Source: Granulosicoccus sp045110475
Lineage (GTDB): Bacteria > Pseudomonadota > Gammaproteobacteria > Granulosicoccales > Granulosicoccaceae
DNA: 64,000 nt
Assembly: GCA_045110475.1 (NCBI GenBank)
Contig: JBGCGC010000073.1
Span: 54,943 to 118,942 of the forward strand
Direction: 5' to 3'
A model generated the notes under the pieces. It saw nothing but the letters and a program-made list of their open reading frames with translations, did not search any database and had not been told where the DNA came from. A program made the translations under genes and the position numbers. Shown one piece after another: positions 26,372 through 35,953 of the stretch (the stretch's first letter is position 1; each line of letters begins with the position of its first letter).

Positions 26372-29137
26372 ATGAAGCGTACGCCGAGCGTTTGGCGATC
26401 GTCCCCATCGGCAAACGATGATCATATGAACGATCTTGATCCCATTATAAAAGTAAGACGCGCGGATCACGAATTACGCCACACGGTTAATAACATACAG
26501 ACCCGTTTCCTCGATCGCGTTAGCGACAGGATAGCTCGAGGTCTTTCTCTACGCGAGCTTAGTGAAGAACTTATCATAGAGGCCTTGAGACTCTCCGATG
26601 CAGAGTATGGCTGTGTAATACGACCCGTCAATGAAAGGGAACTGACGCTGGATGCTGCCATTTCTATCAGTGTGGACAGAGAGATCTCACGTCAGCATAC
26701 CCAACTGAATGTTAGTAAACCTGATGAAGTCCTGCAAGATGTCATCGATGTTTTGAAGCCGACATTTTGCAACAATGCCGACGACACTGTCCTTGATAAT
26801 CTGCCAGTTGGTCACCCTGCTATCAGATCTTTTGCAGTCTGCCCAATTCATGAAGCAGATGAGCTTAAAGCCTTGCTTGTGGTAGCCAATGCAAAACACT
26901 ATTTTGATCTTGTTTCGATAAAGCGATTGCAAACCATGCTGGATGCTTTTATCCAGGTGCCTGTCAGTCGCATTGTCAATCAGGGCATCAATCGATTTAT
27001 CACCGGTGTCGGGGATACCAACAAACAGTTACTAAACATGCTTAAGGCATCGTTTAACCCTGTAATAAGCGTTGATGACAACCTCAACGTTACAGCGTTC
27101 AATCCTGCCAGTGAACGTTTGTTCAAAGTAGATACGGTACGCGCTCTGGGAAAATCGCTAGAGCAGTTTCTTACACATCCTGCGCTGGATACGATCCAGA
27201 AAAACGCTGCATACTTCAGCTATTCACTGCGCGCCAATGATGAAATGCCTTACAAGCTTAATAACTGTGAGGCGATAAGAGTTGATTCGCAACAGGTTTC
27301 TGTGGAACTTTCTGTTTTCCATGCGCGGGTACGGGATCGCGTTTATACCACCATCATATTTAACGATATCAGCGGGCGGGCGCAGGACGCAGCCCGATTG
27401 CAAAGTGCTGTAGACCAATACAGGACTCTGACGCAACTGGCACCTGTGGGTATTGTCAAACTTGACAACCAATGGCTGTGTGAATACGTCAATGATATGT
27501 GGTGCCAACTCAGTGCTTTGAGCATAGAGGACAGTAAGGGAAGCGGCTGGATAGAGGCAATTCATATCGATGACCAGACGCAGGTTCTTACCGACATGCG
27601 ATGTTGTCAGCAAGGAAACGAAACCTATCACGCTGTTGTGAGACTGAACAAACCGGGCGATAAAAAAATCTGGACCAGTATTAACGCAACATCAATTGTC
27701 AACAACGTGGGGCAATTCACCGGTAGTCTGATCGTTATCATGGACATCACTGAACAATACGAAGCTGAAAAACGACTGACACAAATAGCACACCACGATG
27801 CACTGACTGGATTACCTAATCGCACACGTTTTCTGGAACACTTGCACAGTTTGTTGACTCAACGCAGCGTACACGGCGTGGTGTGTCTACTGTTCATTGA
27901 TCTTGATGGTTTCAAGGTAATCAACGATACCTTGGGACACGATGCTGGTGATGAATTGTTATTGCAGGTAGCTCAACGTCTTCGTCAGATCGTCAATGAT
28001 GAGGACACGGTTGCTCGATTGGGTGGCGATGAATTCACCGTAACACTCAATCGATTGAAACAGGCACACGACGCAAGCACTGTGGCCGACGCTATCGTAC
28101 ATGCAATCCGTCAGCCATTCCTTCTGGAAAACGAGGAAGTTTATGTCTCCGCCAGCATTGGTATCGCCATGGCGAACGGGCTAAACAGCGACATCATTCT
28201 GGATGCTAACACTCTCATAAAGCAGGCAGACATCGCGCTCTATCGGGCCAAATTATCTGGCCGTTCAAGACATGTGTTCTTCACGCCTGAGCTTGATCAG
28301 GCGCAACGCGACCGATCGGTCTTGATAACCAGCTTGCGACGCGCAGTTGATCGGCAGGACTTCGAACTTTTTTATCAACCACAACTACTGATCAAGGAGA
28401 ACAAGGTACTGGGGTTTGAAGCACTTCTGCGCTGGCCGCAGGAATCAGGGGAGCTCATGAACCCAGGTTCGTTCATCAATATTCTTGAAGAGACCGGGCT
28501 TATAGGTGAATTGGGTGAGTGGGCAATTTCTCAGGCCTGTGGCCAGCATCGGATCTGGCTACGTCGGGGATTGATCAGCCCGGCAACCACCATGTCGGTG
28601 AACGTCTCGGCACGTCAGCTCAGCACACCTGATTTTGCTCAGCGAATAACGGCAATACTGCAACGTCATTCCATGCGTGCCGACAGTCTTATCCTGGAAA
28701 TTACTGAATCAGCCCTGGTCCAGACGATCGAAACCGATATCATCAATGAAATAAAGGCACTGGGTGTACAGATTTCGCTGGATGATTTTGGAACAGGTTA
28801 CTCGTCACTTGCCTATCTCAGCCAGCTCCCGCTGGACCACCTGAAGATCGATCGTTCGTTCATCGCTGATATTGAACATTTTCCACATGCAGTTGCTGTT
28901 GTAAAAAGCATTATTGCGTTGGCAAAAACACTCGGCATTCGAGTGATTGCCGAAGGTGTTGAAAGTGCCACTGTTCTTCCCTTGCTGGCCAGTGAAGGTT
29001 GCGAAGGTTACCAGGGATTCTTTTTTTGCGAAGCTTTGCCTGCCCGAGCAATGGCTGCCAGACTAGAGAGCGCTGATACCGTCAAGCTCAGTCACTACGC
29101 CAACTTCATTGACCTGGGCAGTTCTGTCACTGTGTAG
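26372..29137 (+). CDS. GAF-PAS-PAS-GGDEF-EAL cyclic-di-GMP signalling protein
   Basis: A 921-residue soluble protein. Domains: GAF-like (about 50-200), PAS (about 215-340), PAS with PAC (about 345-465), GGDEF (about 470-635, motif RLGGDEF with GGDEF at 551-555) and EAL (about 650-905, EALLRW at 683-688, DDFGTGYSSLAYL). Both catalytic motifs are intact, so it could make and degrade c-di-GMP, although such hybrids are often phosphodiesterases. No transmembrane segment or signal peptide is seen. The start may instead be ATG 26426. It runs alone, and its 3' end overlaps a gene on the other strand by 75 bp. Confidence 0.95.
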   Translation: MKRTPSVWRSSPSANDDHMNDLDPIIKVRRADHELRHTVNNIQTRFLDRVSDRIARGLSLRELSEELIIEALRLSDAEYGCVIRPVNERELTLDAAISISVDREISRQHTQLNVSKPDEVLQDVIDVLKPTFCNNADDTVLDNLPVGHPAIRSFAVCPIHEADELKALLVVANAKHYFDLVSIKRLQTMLDAFIQVPVSRIVNQGINRFITGVGDTNKQLLNMLKASFNPVISVDDNLNVTAFNPASERLFKVDTVRALGKSLEQFLTHPALDTIQKNAAYFSYSLRANDEMPYKLNNCEAIRVDSQQVSVELSVFHARVRDRVYTTIIFNDISGRAQDAARLQSAVDQYRTLTQLAPVGIVKLDNQWLCEYVNDMWCQLSALSIEDSKGSGWIEAIHIDDQTQVLTDMRCCQQGNETYHAVVRLNKPGDKKIWTSINATSIVNNVGQFTGSLIVIMDITEQYEAEKRLTQIAHHDALTGLPNRTRFLEHLHSLLTQRSVHGVVCLLFIDLDGFKVINDTLGHDAGDELLLQVAQRLRQIVNDEDTVARLGGDEFTVTLNRLKQAHDASTVADAIVHAIRQPFLLENEEVYVSASIGIAMANGLNSDIILDANTLIKQADIALYRAKLSGRSRHVFFTPELDQAQRDRSVLITSLRRAVDRQDFELFYQPQLLIKENKVLGFEALLRWPQESGELMNPGSFINILEETGLIGELGEWAISQACGQHRIWLRRGLISPATTMSVNVSARQLSTPDFAQRITAILQRHSMRADSLILEITESALVQTIETDIINEIKALGVQISLDDFGTGYSSLAYLSQLPLDHLKIDRSFIADIEHFPHAVAVVKSIIALAKTLGIRVIAEGVESATVLPLLASEGCEGYQGFFFCEALPARAMAARLESADTVKLSHYANFIDLGSSVTV

Positions 29138-29545
29138 GCTGTTTCGGTATCGACCTAGCCAACTGGTGTTGGCCTGTATGTGATACTGCATCAGTTCATC
29201 AACACACGTTTTCGGTAGTTTTATTTTCCTGAAAGATGTTGTCTTTCTGGCAGCCTGCAAATGTGGCCATCTGAAGTCGAGCCAACAGAAAACCGGCCGG
29301 GCGTCGAAAGTCAGTTGGTACTCTGCCTCCACAACATCAGGCGACTGGTTAAGAATGTTGAACAGGCATGCACCCGATCCGTATTTTATGATCTGTGTTC
29401 GCCGGCTGGGAGATTGCCAGTCAGGATTCTGCTCGCTTCCCGTCAATTGTTCTTCTTGATGTCGCACGAGCTCAGCGATCATCGAGCTCAACACATCAGA
29501 ATTTATTTCAGACACGGTTTGTTGCCGTTGGTCTGCTCTTTTCAT
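29063..29545 (-). CDS. Hypothetical protein overlapping the GGDEF-EAL gene
   Basis: A 160-residue frame from ATG 29545 with protein-like composition: an acidic helical N-terminus (SEINSDVLSSMIAELVRHQEEQL) and a core with ARPVFCWLDFRWPHLQ. A TTG at 29590 would extend it. No family is recognised. Its last 75 bp are antisense to the end of the GGDEF-EAL gene, an unusual depth of tail-to-tail overlap. Support is composition only; no good ribosome-binding site was found. Confidence 0.48.
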   Translation of the reverse strand: MKRADQRQQTVSEINSDVLSSMIAELVRHQEEQLTGSEQNPDWQSPSRRTQIIKYGSGACLFNILNQSPDVVEAEYQLTFDARPVFCWLDFRWPHLQAARKTTSFRKIKLPKTCVDELMQYHIQANTSWLGRYRNSLHSDRTAQVNEVGVVTELDGISAL

Positions 29546-29797
29546 GAGTCGATTCAAATTCCACGCATAAGCAAAAGTGGCAGATGACAACCGGGTTGCA
29601 CACCCCTATTGAGCTTGCAATGATACGTCAGCAACCGATACTTTGGTCGGCAAATCACCGTCTTTCACAGAGTTTGAATAACTGGAATGGTTACACGTCC
29701 AGCGAATTCCCGCTCTGGCTCTACAAGGAGACTTGTCAGGTGAACAATACGTTGACCATCGCAAACGCTGTTAGCGTGAGGGCGTTGATTTCAAGGT

Positions 29798-31258
29798 TTA
29801 GTCCAGACCCAGTGTTGGCCACATCTCATCAACTTTTGACTTGACTCTGTCACTCATACTGATGGGTTCGCCCCATTCGCGATCGGTTTCTCCCGGCAGC
29901 TTGTTAGTCGCATCCATACCCATCTTTGAACCTAGTCCGGAGACAGGTGATGCGAAGTCCAGATAATCGATTGGTGTGTTTTCGATCAGTGTGGTGTCAC
30001 GCGCCGGATCCATTCTGGTCGTTATCGCCCAGATCACATCTTCCCACGAGCGCGCATTAACATCATCATCGACAACGATGACAAATTTGGTGTACATGAA
30101 TTGCCGCAGAAAACTCCAGACACCCATCATTACGCGTTTGGCATGCCCCGGATACTGTTTTTTCATGCTGACGACCGCCATTCGATAAGAGCAACCCTCA
30201 GGCGGCAGATAGAAATCGACAATTTCAGGAAACTGTTTTTGCAAAATTGGCACAAACACCTCATTAAGCGCAACACCTAATATGGCGGGTTCATCAGGTG
30301 GGCGGCCTGTGTACGTGGAGTGATAAACAGGATTGGTTCTGTGCGTGACGCGCTCTATAGTAAAGACCGGAAATTCATCGACCTCATTGTAATACCCTGT
30401 GTGGTCACCGAATGGACCTTCAGGGGCGCTCTCGTCCGGGTACAGAAAGCCCTCTAGAACAAACTCTGCCGATGCCGGTACTTGCAAATCCGACAATTGC
30501 GCGGTAGCCAGTACTGTGCGTTCTCCGCGCAACAGCCCTGCGAAGGCATGCTCCGACAAGGTATCCGGTACCGGCGTGACCGCTCCCAGAATGGTAGCGG
30601 GATCGGCTCCCAAAGCGACAGCGACTGGAAATGGTTTGCCCGGATTTGTTTGTTGCCACTCACGAAAATCCAGCGCTCCACCGCGATGGCTTAACCAACG
30701 CATGATGGTCTTGTCGGGACCAATCACCTGCATCCGGTAGATCCCCATGTTCTGCCTTTTTTTGTGAGGCCCTTTTGTGATCACAAGGCCCCAGGTAATA
30801 AGAGGTCCTGCATCACCGGGCCAACACGTCTGGACTGGTAACCTGGACAGATCTACCGTATCCCAGGTCTGTTGCTGGCAAGCCGCATTTTTAGTGCTTT
30901 TGGGCGCCATATCCAGCACTTTCTTGAATATCGGTAAGGTGTTCCACGCATCCTTCAGTCCCTTGGGAGGATCAGGCTCCTTGAGGAAAGCGAGTAATTT
31001 ACCTACCTCGCGAAGCGCCTCTACCGAGTCTTCACCCATACCAAAAGCCACTCGCTCGGGTGTACCAAACAGATTGCCCAGTAGCGGATAGTCCGAACCT
31101 ATCGGGTTTTCAAACAATAGAGCCGGTCCCTTGGCTCTCAGTGTACGGTCACAGATTTCGGTGATCTCAAGGTCGGGATCAACGGGAGCACTGATACGTA
31201 CCAGTTCTCCACGGGATTCCAGACCTGCAATAAAGTCCCGGAGATCTGTATATTTCAT
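29798..31258 (-). CDS. ubiD: UbiD, prenylated-FMN-dependent decarboxylase
   Basis: 3-octaprenyl-4-hydroxybenzoate carboxy-lyase, which removes the ring carboxylate in ubiquinone synthesis using prenylated FMN from UbiX. It has 486 residues (E. coli 497). Typical segments include the opening YTDLRDFIAGLESRGELVRI, MGIYRMQVIGPDKTIMRW, PEGPFGDHTGYYNEVDEFPV containing the catalytic acidic region, and KFVIVVDDDVNARSWEDVIWA. UbiX is not in this window. It is 87 bp downstream of prlC on the same strand. Confidence 0.96.
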   Translation of the reverse strand: MKYTDLRDFIAGLESRGELVRISAPVDPDLEITEICDRTLRAKGPALLFENPIGSDYPLLGNLFGTPERVAFGMGEDSVEALREVGKLLAFLKEPDPPKGLKDAWNTLPIFKKVLDMAPKSTKNAACQQQTWDTVDLSRLPVQTCWPGDAGPLITWGLVITKGPHKKRQNMGIYRMQVIGPDKTIMRWLSHRGGALDFREWQQTNPGKPFPVAVALGADPATILGAVTPVPDTLSEHAFAGLLRGERTVLATAQLSDLQVPASAEFVLEGFLYPDESAPEGPFGDHTGYYNEVDEFPVFTIERVTHRTNPVYHSTYTGRPPDEPAILGVALNEVFVPILQKQFPEIVDFYLPPEGCSYRMAVVSMKKQYPGHAKRVMMGVWSFLRQFMYTKFVIVVDDDVNARSWEDVIWAITTRMDPARDTTLIENTPIDYLDFASPVSGLGSKMGMDATNKLPGETDREWGEPISMSDRVKSKVDEMWPTLGLD

Positions 31259-31345
31259 GGCTGTTTGCTGATTGTTCGCTAACGGGTTTACCCGTTAGTC
31301 ATAGTGAGTCAGGCGAGAATGCGCAGGCAGTGACGGCAAACTGGC

Positions 31346-33376
31346 TTACGCTGCCAAACCACTGTGTCTGAGTAGTGCATCGACTTCCGGCTCTCGCCCC
31401 CTGAATGCCTTGAATGAATCCATTGCATCGCGCGATCCACCTACCTCCAATACGTTTTGCAGGAATGCCTGGCCTGTTTCGGGATTGAATATGCCGTCCT
31501 CTTCAAAACGAGAGAACGCATCTGCTGACAACACCTCTGCCCATTTGTAACTGAAATACCCGGCGCTATAACCACCGGCGAAAATATGCGAAAAACCATG
31601 TTGAAATCGATTGAATGCAGGCGTCGGCACAACCGCAATTTGTTCACGCAATTTATCGAGTGTTGATTGCACGTCGGCTGCCTGTTCAGTGGTAGATTGC
31701 AGATGGATCTGCATATCGAACACGGAGAACTCCAGTTGTCTCACCAATTGCATGGCTGACTGGAAGTTTCGGGCACTGCGCATTTTTTCCAGCAATGCAT
31801 CAGGAAGCGACTCGCCTGTCTGGTAGTGACTGCTGATCATGTCTATCGATTCACGTTGCCAGCACCAGTTCTCAAGGAACTGGCTGGGTAGTTCCACCGC
31901 ATCCCACTCGACTCCATTGATCCCTGATACACCGGCCGCTTCAACCTGTGTGAGCATATGGTGGAGACCATGACCAAATTCATGGAACAAGGTGGTGACT
32001 TCCATGTGCGTCAAGAGGGCCGGATCGTCCCCCACAGGTGGTGTGAGATTACAGGTAAGGTATGCAATTGGACGCTGTATCGAATCACCTACTCGCTGTC
32101 GGGATGCGCACACATCCATCCACGCGCCACCTCGCTTGTTTTCGCGCGCGTAATTGTCCATGTAAAACTCGCCGCGCACATTACCCTGCTTGTCCTTTAT
32201 GCAGTACAGCTTGACGTCCGGATGATAGACATCGACATCTGCGACTTCTTGAATAGTCAGATCGAACAATTTACCCACTACTGCAAACATGCCGGGTATC
32301 GCCTTGCTGGCAGGAAAATAAGGCTTAAGCTCCTCATCGGACAGATCGTGTTGCTGCTTTTTCAATTTGTCACTGGCATAGGCAACGTCCCAGGCCTGCA
32401 GCGGATCAATTGACAGAGATGATCTGGCAAAGTCTTCCAGTTGAGAAAATTCCTGTTGGGCTTGCGGTGACGCGCGCTTCACCAGATCATTGAGAAAATC
32501 CAGCACCTGATCCGGATCTTCGACCATTTTTCTGACCACTGACAGATCAGCGTAAGATGAGTAGCCCAGCAGTTTGGCCTTTTCTGCCCGCAAGCGCAGA
32601 ATCATCTCAATGTTGCCACTGTTATCATACTCCCCAGCTTGTGGACCCTGATCCGACGCTCGGGTGCTAAACGCGGTGTACATCTCCTCGCGCAGAGCGC
32701 GATCGTTGGCGTACATCATGACAGCCATATAGCTGGGGAATTCAAGATTGACCAGATAGCCTGGTTCGTCTCTGGATGCTGCCCGTTGTCTTGCCGCGGC
32801 AACTGCGGATTCTGGCAAGCCATCCAGTGACTCTGAATCGGGCAGTAATTTGCTCCATGCATTGGTTGCATCAAGGACGTTTTCAGAAAACTCGGTAGTC
32901 AATCGGGACAATTGCTGCTCAATGTCAGCGTAGCGTTGCTTTTGTTCAACACTCAGTGATACGCCACCCAACACAAAATCCCGAAGGTTGTGCCTGATCT
33001 GCTGCTGTTGCTCGGCACTCATCTGTGTAAAAGAGGCACTCTCCTGAAGTGACACAGTTGCATTATAAAGATTTTCATTCTGTCCCAGATCTGTGTAATA
33101 GGCGCTCAGCTTGGGCCGACAGGCATTGTAGGCCGTGCGCAGTTCATCGTTGTTCATGACCGAGTTCAGGTGACTCACTGGCGACCAGAACAGACTGAGC
33201 GAGTTGTGCGCCTCTTCCAAAGGTTGTATCAGTGATTCCCAGGTAAAATCGGTGACTTCGTTGAGTGCTGCAATAACCGACCGACAATGATCAAGGTGCT
33301 GGTCCAGCTCTGTCTCAATGGTATTGACATCAATACCCGAAAAAACCGGACGGTTGACCAGATTGGCTCTACTCAT
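31346..33376 (-). CDS. prlC: Oligopeptidase A, PrlC (M3 metallopeptidase)
   Basis: A cytosolic zinc metallopeptidase of family M3, 676 residues (E. coli 680), that degrades short peptides and signal-peptide fragments. The zinc site HEFGH is at residues 465-469 (FHEFGHGLHHMLTQ). ENKRGGAWMDVCASR and the C-terminal GGYSAGYFSYKWAEVLSADAF match the family. The ATG start is at 33376. It sits between gyrB (135 bp) and ubiD, all on the minus strand. Confidence 0.96.
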   Translation of the reverse strand: MSRANLVNRPVFSGIDVNTIETELDQHLDHCRSVIAALNEVTDFTWESLIQPLEEAHNSLSLFWSPVSHLNSVMNNDELRTAYNACRPKLSAYYTDLGQNENLYNATVSLQESASFTQMSAEQQQQIRHNLRDFVLGGVSLSVEQKQRYADIEQQLSRLTTEFSENVLDATNAWSKLLPDSESLDGLPESAVAAARQRAASRDEPGYLVNLEFPSYMAVMMYANDRALREEMYTAFSTRASDQGPQAGEYDNSGNIEMILRLRAEKAKLLGYSSYADLSVVRKMVEDPDQVLDFLNDLVKRASPQAQQEFSQLEDFARSSLSIDPLQAWDVAYASDKLKKQQHDLSDEELKPYFPASKAIPGMFAVVGKLFDLTIQEVADVDVYHPDVKLYCIKDKQGNVRGEFYMDNYARENKRGGAWMDVCASRQRVGDSIQRPIAYLTCNLTPPVGDDPALLTHMEVTTLFHEFGHGLHHMLTQVEAAGVSGINGVEWDAVELPSQFLENWCWQRESIDMISSHYQTGESLPDALLEKMRSARNFQSAMQLVRQLEFSVFDMQIHLQSTTEQAADVQSTLDKLREQIAVVPTPAFNRFQHGFSHIFAGGYSAGYFSYKWAEVLSADAFSRFEEDGIFNPETGQAFLQNVLEVGGSRDAMDSFKAFRGREPEVDALLRHSGLAA

Positions 33377-33511
33377 GAATAGCGATTCTCAATGCCTGTT
33401 GTATTTATTTTACGTGAGCCCTCGATCAACAGCCCATCAAAGCCAAGGTCATAACTAAGCTGCGCACACCGGCGGCTATAGCGAGTGATTCAAGCCAGAT
33501 CTCATTGATCC

Positions 33512-35923
33512 TCAAACATCCAGATTAGCCACAGACAAGGCATTGCGTTCGATAAACTCTCTGCGCGGCTCTACTTGATCACCCATCAATGTGTCGAAAA
33601 CCTCATCCGCAGCGATGGCATCCTCTATGCTGACCTGAAGCATACGTCGAGCTTCCGGGTCCATAGTGGTCTCCCAGAGCTGCTCGGGATTCATCTCTCC
33701 CAGCCCCTTGTAGCGCTGAATACTCAGCCTGCGCTTTGATTCGCTGATCAGCCAGTCCATCGCCTCTTTGAAAGTCTCCACTGGCTGCTCACGTTCGCCT
33801 CTGGCAACGTAGGCGCCCTCACCCAACATGTCTACCAGCTTTTCGGCCAGCTTGGCCAGCTGGCGATAATCAGGCGATTTGAAAAAACCCGGATCCAGAA
33901 GTATCTCCCGATCATTACCATGCACACGTCGCAGCAATCGCACACCATGTAGCTCGTCGACTTCGATCGCCGAAGCCGAGTATTGTGAGGTGCTGGACAA
34001 TGCCTTGTTAAGTGTCTGGGTGAGGCGAGTTCCGTAGTTTTCTACCACAGTGGCATCAGCGAGCTGCTCCTCCTTCAGTGGCTCCTGATTGATCATGGCC
34101 TCAAGCACATCTCGATTGAACCGCCTTTCCATACGGCTCATGAGTAAACCTGCCCGCATATACTCCTGTGCAAGGGATTCAAAGCCTGTCGGTGAGATCG
34201 TTGGTGCGTCAGTCGTGACGTGTAATCGTGCACCATCCAGAGCAAGCTGTAACAGATAGGCATTAAGTTCAGCATCATCCTTCACATAGCGTTCCTGCTT
34301 GCCTTTCGTGACCTTGTAGAGTGGTGGCTGGGCAATATAAATATGCCCACGACGTATCAGCTCTGGCATCTGTCGGTAGAAGAAAGTAAGCAATAAAGTG
34401 CGTATATGAGATCCATCGACGTCTGCGTCTGTCATGATCACAATGTAGTGATAGCGTAATTTGTCAGGGTCAAATTCATCCCTGCCGATACCGCATCCTA
34501 ATGCGGTTATGAGTGTGCCGACCTCTGCACTTTGAAGCATCTTGTCAAAACGCGCTTTTTCAACATTGAGAATTTTGCCCTTTAGCGGCAATATAGCCTG
34601 CCTTCTTCGATCCCGGCCCTGTTTGGCTGAGCCTCCCGCTGAATCCCCCTCTACCAGATAAATTTCTGATTTAGCCGGATCTTTCTCTTGGCAATCAGCC
34701 AGTTTTCCTGGCAATCCAGCGATATCGAGAGCGCCTTTCCTGCGCGTCATTTCGCGGGCCTTACGGGCCGCCTCTCTGGCTCTGGCTGCGTCGATAATTT
34801 TGGCGGTTATCTCACGAGCCTCTGCGGGATGTTCCTGCAGGAAATCTGTCATGAATTCACCGAGGACCGACTCTACGATCCCTTTCACTTCAGACGACAC
34901 CAGCTTGTCTTTGGTTTGCGAAGAGAATTTGGGATCAGGGACCTTTACAGACAGAACTGCTGTCAGACCTTCGCGTGCATCATCACCGTTAGCTGACACT
35001 TTTGCTTTGGTTGATACACCACTGGCTTCCATATACTGGTTGAGCGTGCGCGTTAGAGCGGAACGGAAACCCGCCAAATGGGTACCGCCATCTCGTTGAG
35101 GAATATTATTAGTGAAGCAGAATATGTTTTCCTGATAAGCCTCGGTCCATTGCAGTGCTACTTCGACAGCAACGTCATCTTTACTGCCGAGGGTGTGAAT
35201 GACTGTTTGATTGATTGCCGATCGTTTGCGATTAAGATGCTCGACAAAGGCGCGTATACCACCTTCATATTCGAAAGTGTCAGTCTGATCTGTACGTTTA
35301 TCCGTCAGGTTGATGCGCACACCGCTGTTTAGAAATGACAACTCACGCAGACGTTTTGAGAGGATATCGTAGTCGAAATGAATATTCGAGAAGGTGTCAC
35401 CGCTGGGTTTAAAGTGTATTTCAGACCCCGTTTTGTCAGTTGCCTCTCCTGCCAGTAAATCAGAGATTGGCTTACTGTCGCGGTATTCCTGCGTGTGTAT
35501 GAAGCCATCACGGTGTATCGTGAGTTTAAGCCATTCGCTGAGCGCATTAACTACCGATACACCCACACCATGTAATCCACCGGACACCTTGTAGGAATTG
35601 TCGTCAAATTTACCACCGGCATGAAGTACCGTCATGATGACTTCTGCAGCAGAGCGCCCTTCTTCCTTATGTATGTCTACCGGTATGCCACGTCCATCAT
35701 CGGAGACGCTGACTGATTCATCGGTGTATATAGTGACATTGACGGCGCTACAGTAACCCGCAAGGGCTTCGTCTATGGAATTATCAACGACTTCAAACAC
35801 CATGTGATGAAGACCCGTGCCGTCATCGGTATCTCCGATGTACATGCCTGGTCGTTTTCTTACCGCATCCAGGCCTTTCAAAACCTTGATATTGGAGGAA
35901 TCGTAACTGGGTTGGTCGCTCAT
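33512..35923 (-). CDS. gyrB: DNA gyrase subunit B
   Basis: The ATPase subunit of gyrase, which introduces negative supercoils; 803 residues (E. coli 804). The GHKL ATPase domain shows VLKGLDAVRKRPGMYIGDT, EVVDNSIDEALAG, DDGRGIPVD and GGLHGVGVSVVNAL. The Toprim domain has EGDSAGGSAKQGRDRRRQA and DADVDGSHIRTLLLTFF. The C-terminal RYKGLGEMNPEQLWETTMDP is complete, as is the ~170-residue gammaproteobacterial insert. It is downstream of recF by 30 bp. Confidence 0.98.
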   Translation of the reverse strand: MSDQPSYDSSNIKVLKGLDAVRKRPGMYIGDTDDGTGLHHMVFEVVDNSIDEALAGYCSAVNVTIYTDESVSVSDDGRGIPVDIHKEEGRSAAEVIMTVLHAGGKFDDNSYKVSGGLHGVGVSVVNALSEWLKLTIHRDGFIHTQEYRDSKPISDLLAGEATDKTGSEIHFKPSGDTFSNIHFDYDILSKRLRELSFLNSGVRINLTDKRTDQTDTFEYEGGIRAFVEHLNRKRSAINQTVIHTLGSKDDVAVEVALQWTEAYQENIFCFTNNIPQRDGGTHLAGFRSALTRTLNQYMEASGVSTKAKVSANGDDAREGLTAVLSVKVPDPKFSSQTKDKLVSSEVKGIVESVLGEFMTDFLQEHPAEAREITAKIIDAARAREAARKAREMTRRKGALDIAGLPGKLADCQEKDPAKSEIYLVEGDSAGGSAKQGRDRRRQAILPLKGKILNVEKARFDKMLQSAEVGTLITALGCGIGRDEFDPDKLRYHYIVIMTDADVDGSHIRTLLLTFFYRQMPELIRRGHIYIAQPPLYKVTKGKQERYVKDDAELNAYLLQLALDGARLHVTTDAPTISPTGFESLAQEYMRAGLLMSRMERRFNRDVLEAMINQEPLKEEQLADATVVENYGTRLTQTLNKALSSTSQYSASAIEVDELHGVRLLRRVHGNDREILLDPGFFKSPDYRQLAKLAEKLVDMLGEGAYVARGEREQPVETFKEAMDWLISESKRRLSIQRYKGLGEMNPEQLWETTMDPEARRMLQVSIEDAIAADEVFDTLMGDQVEPRREFIERNALSVANLDV

Positions 35924-35953
35924 TCGGTCTATTGTTTTGCCCTAACCCCCTAA

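Noticed and set aside
29584..29844. 86-codon plus-strand frame between the GGDEF-EAL gene and ubiD
   Set aside because: No ribosome-binding site, no family features, and it runs into the ubiD 3' end; the gap is better left unassigned.
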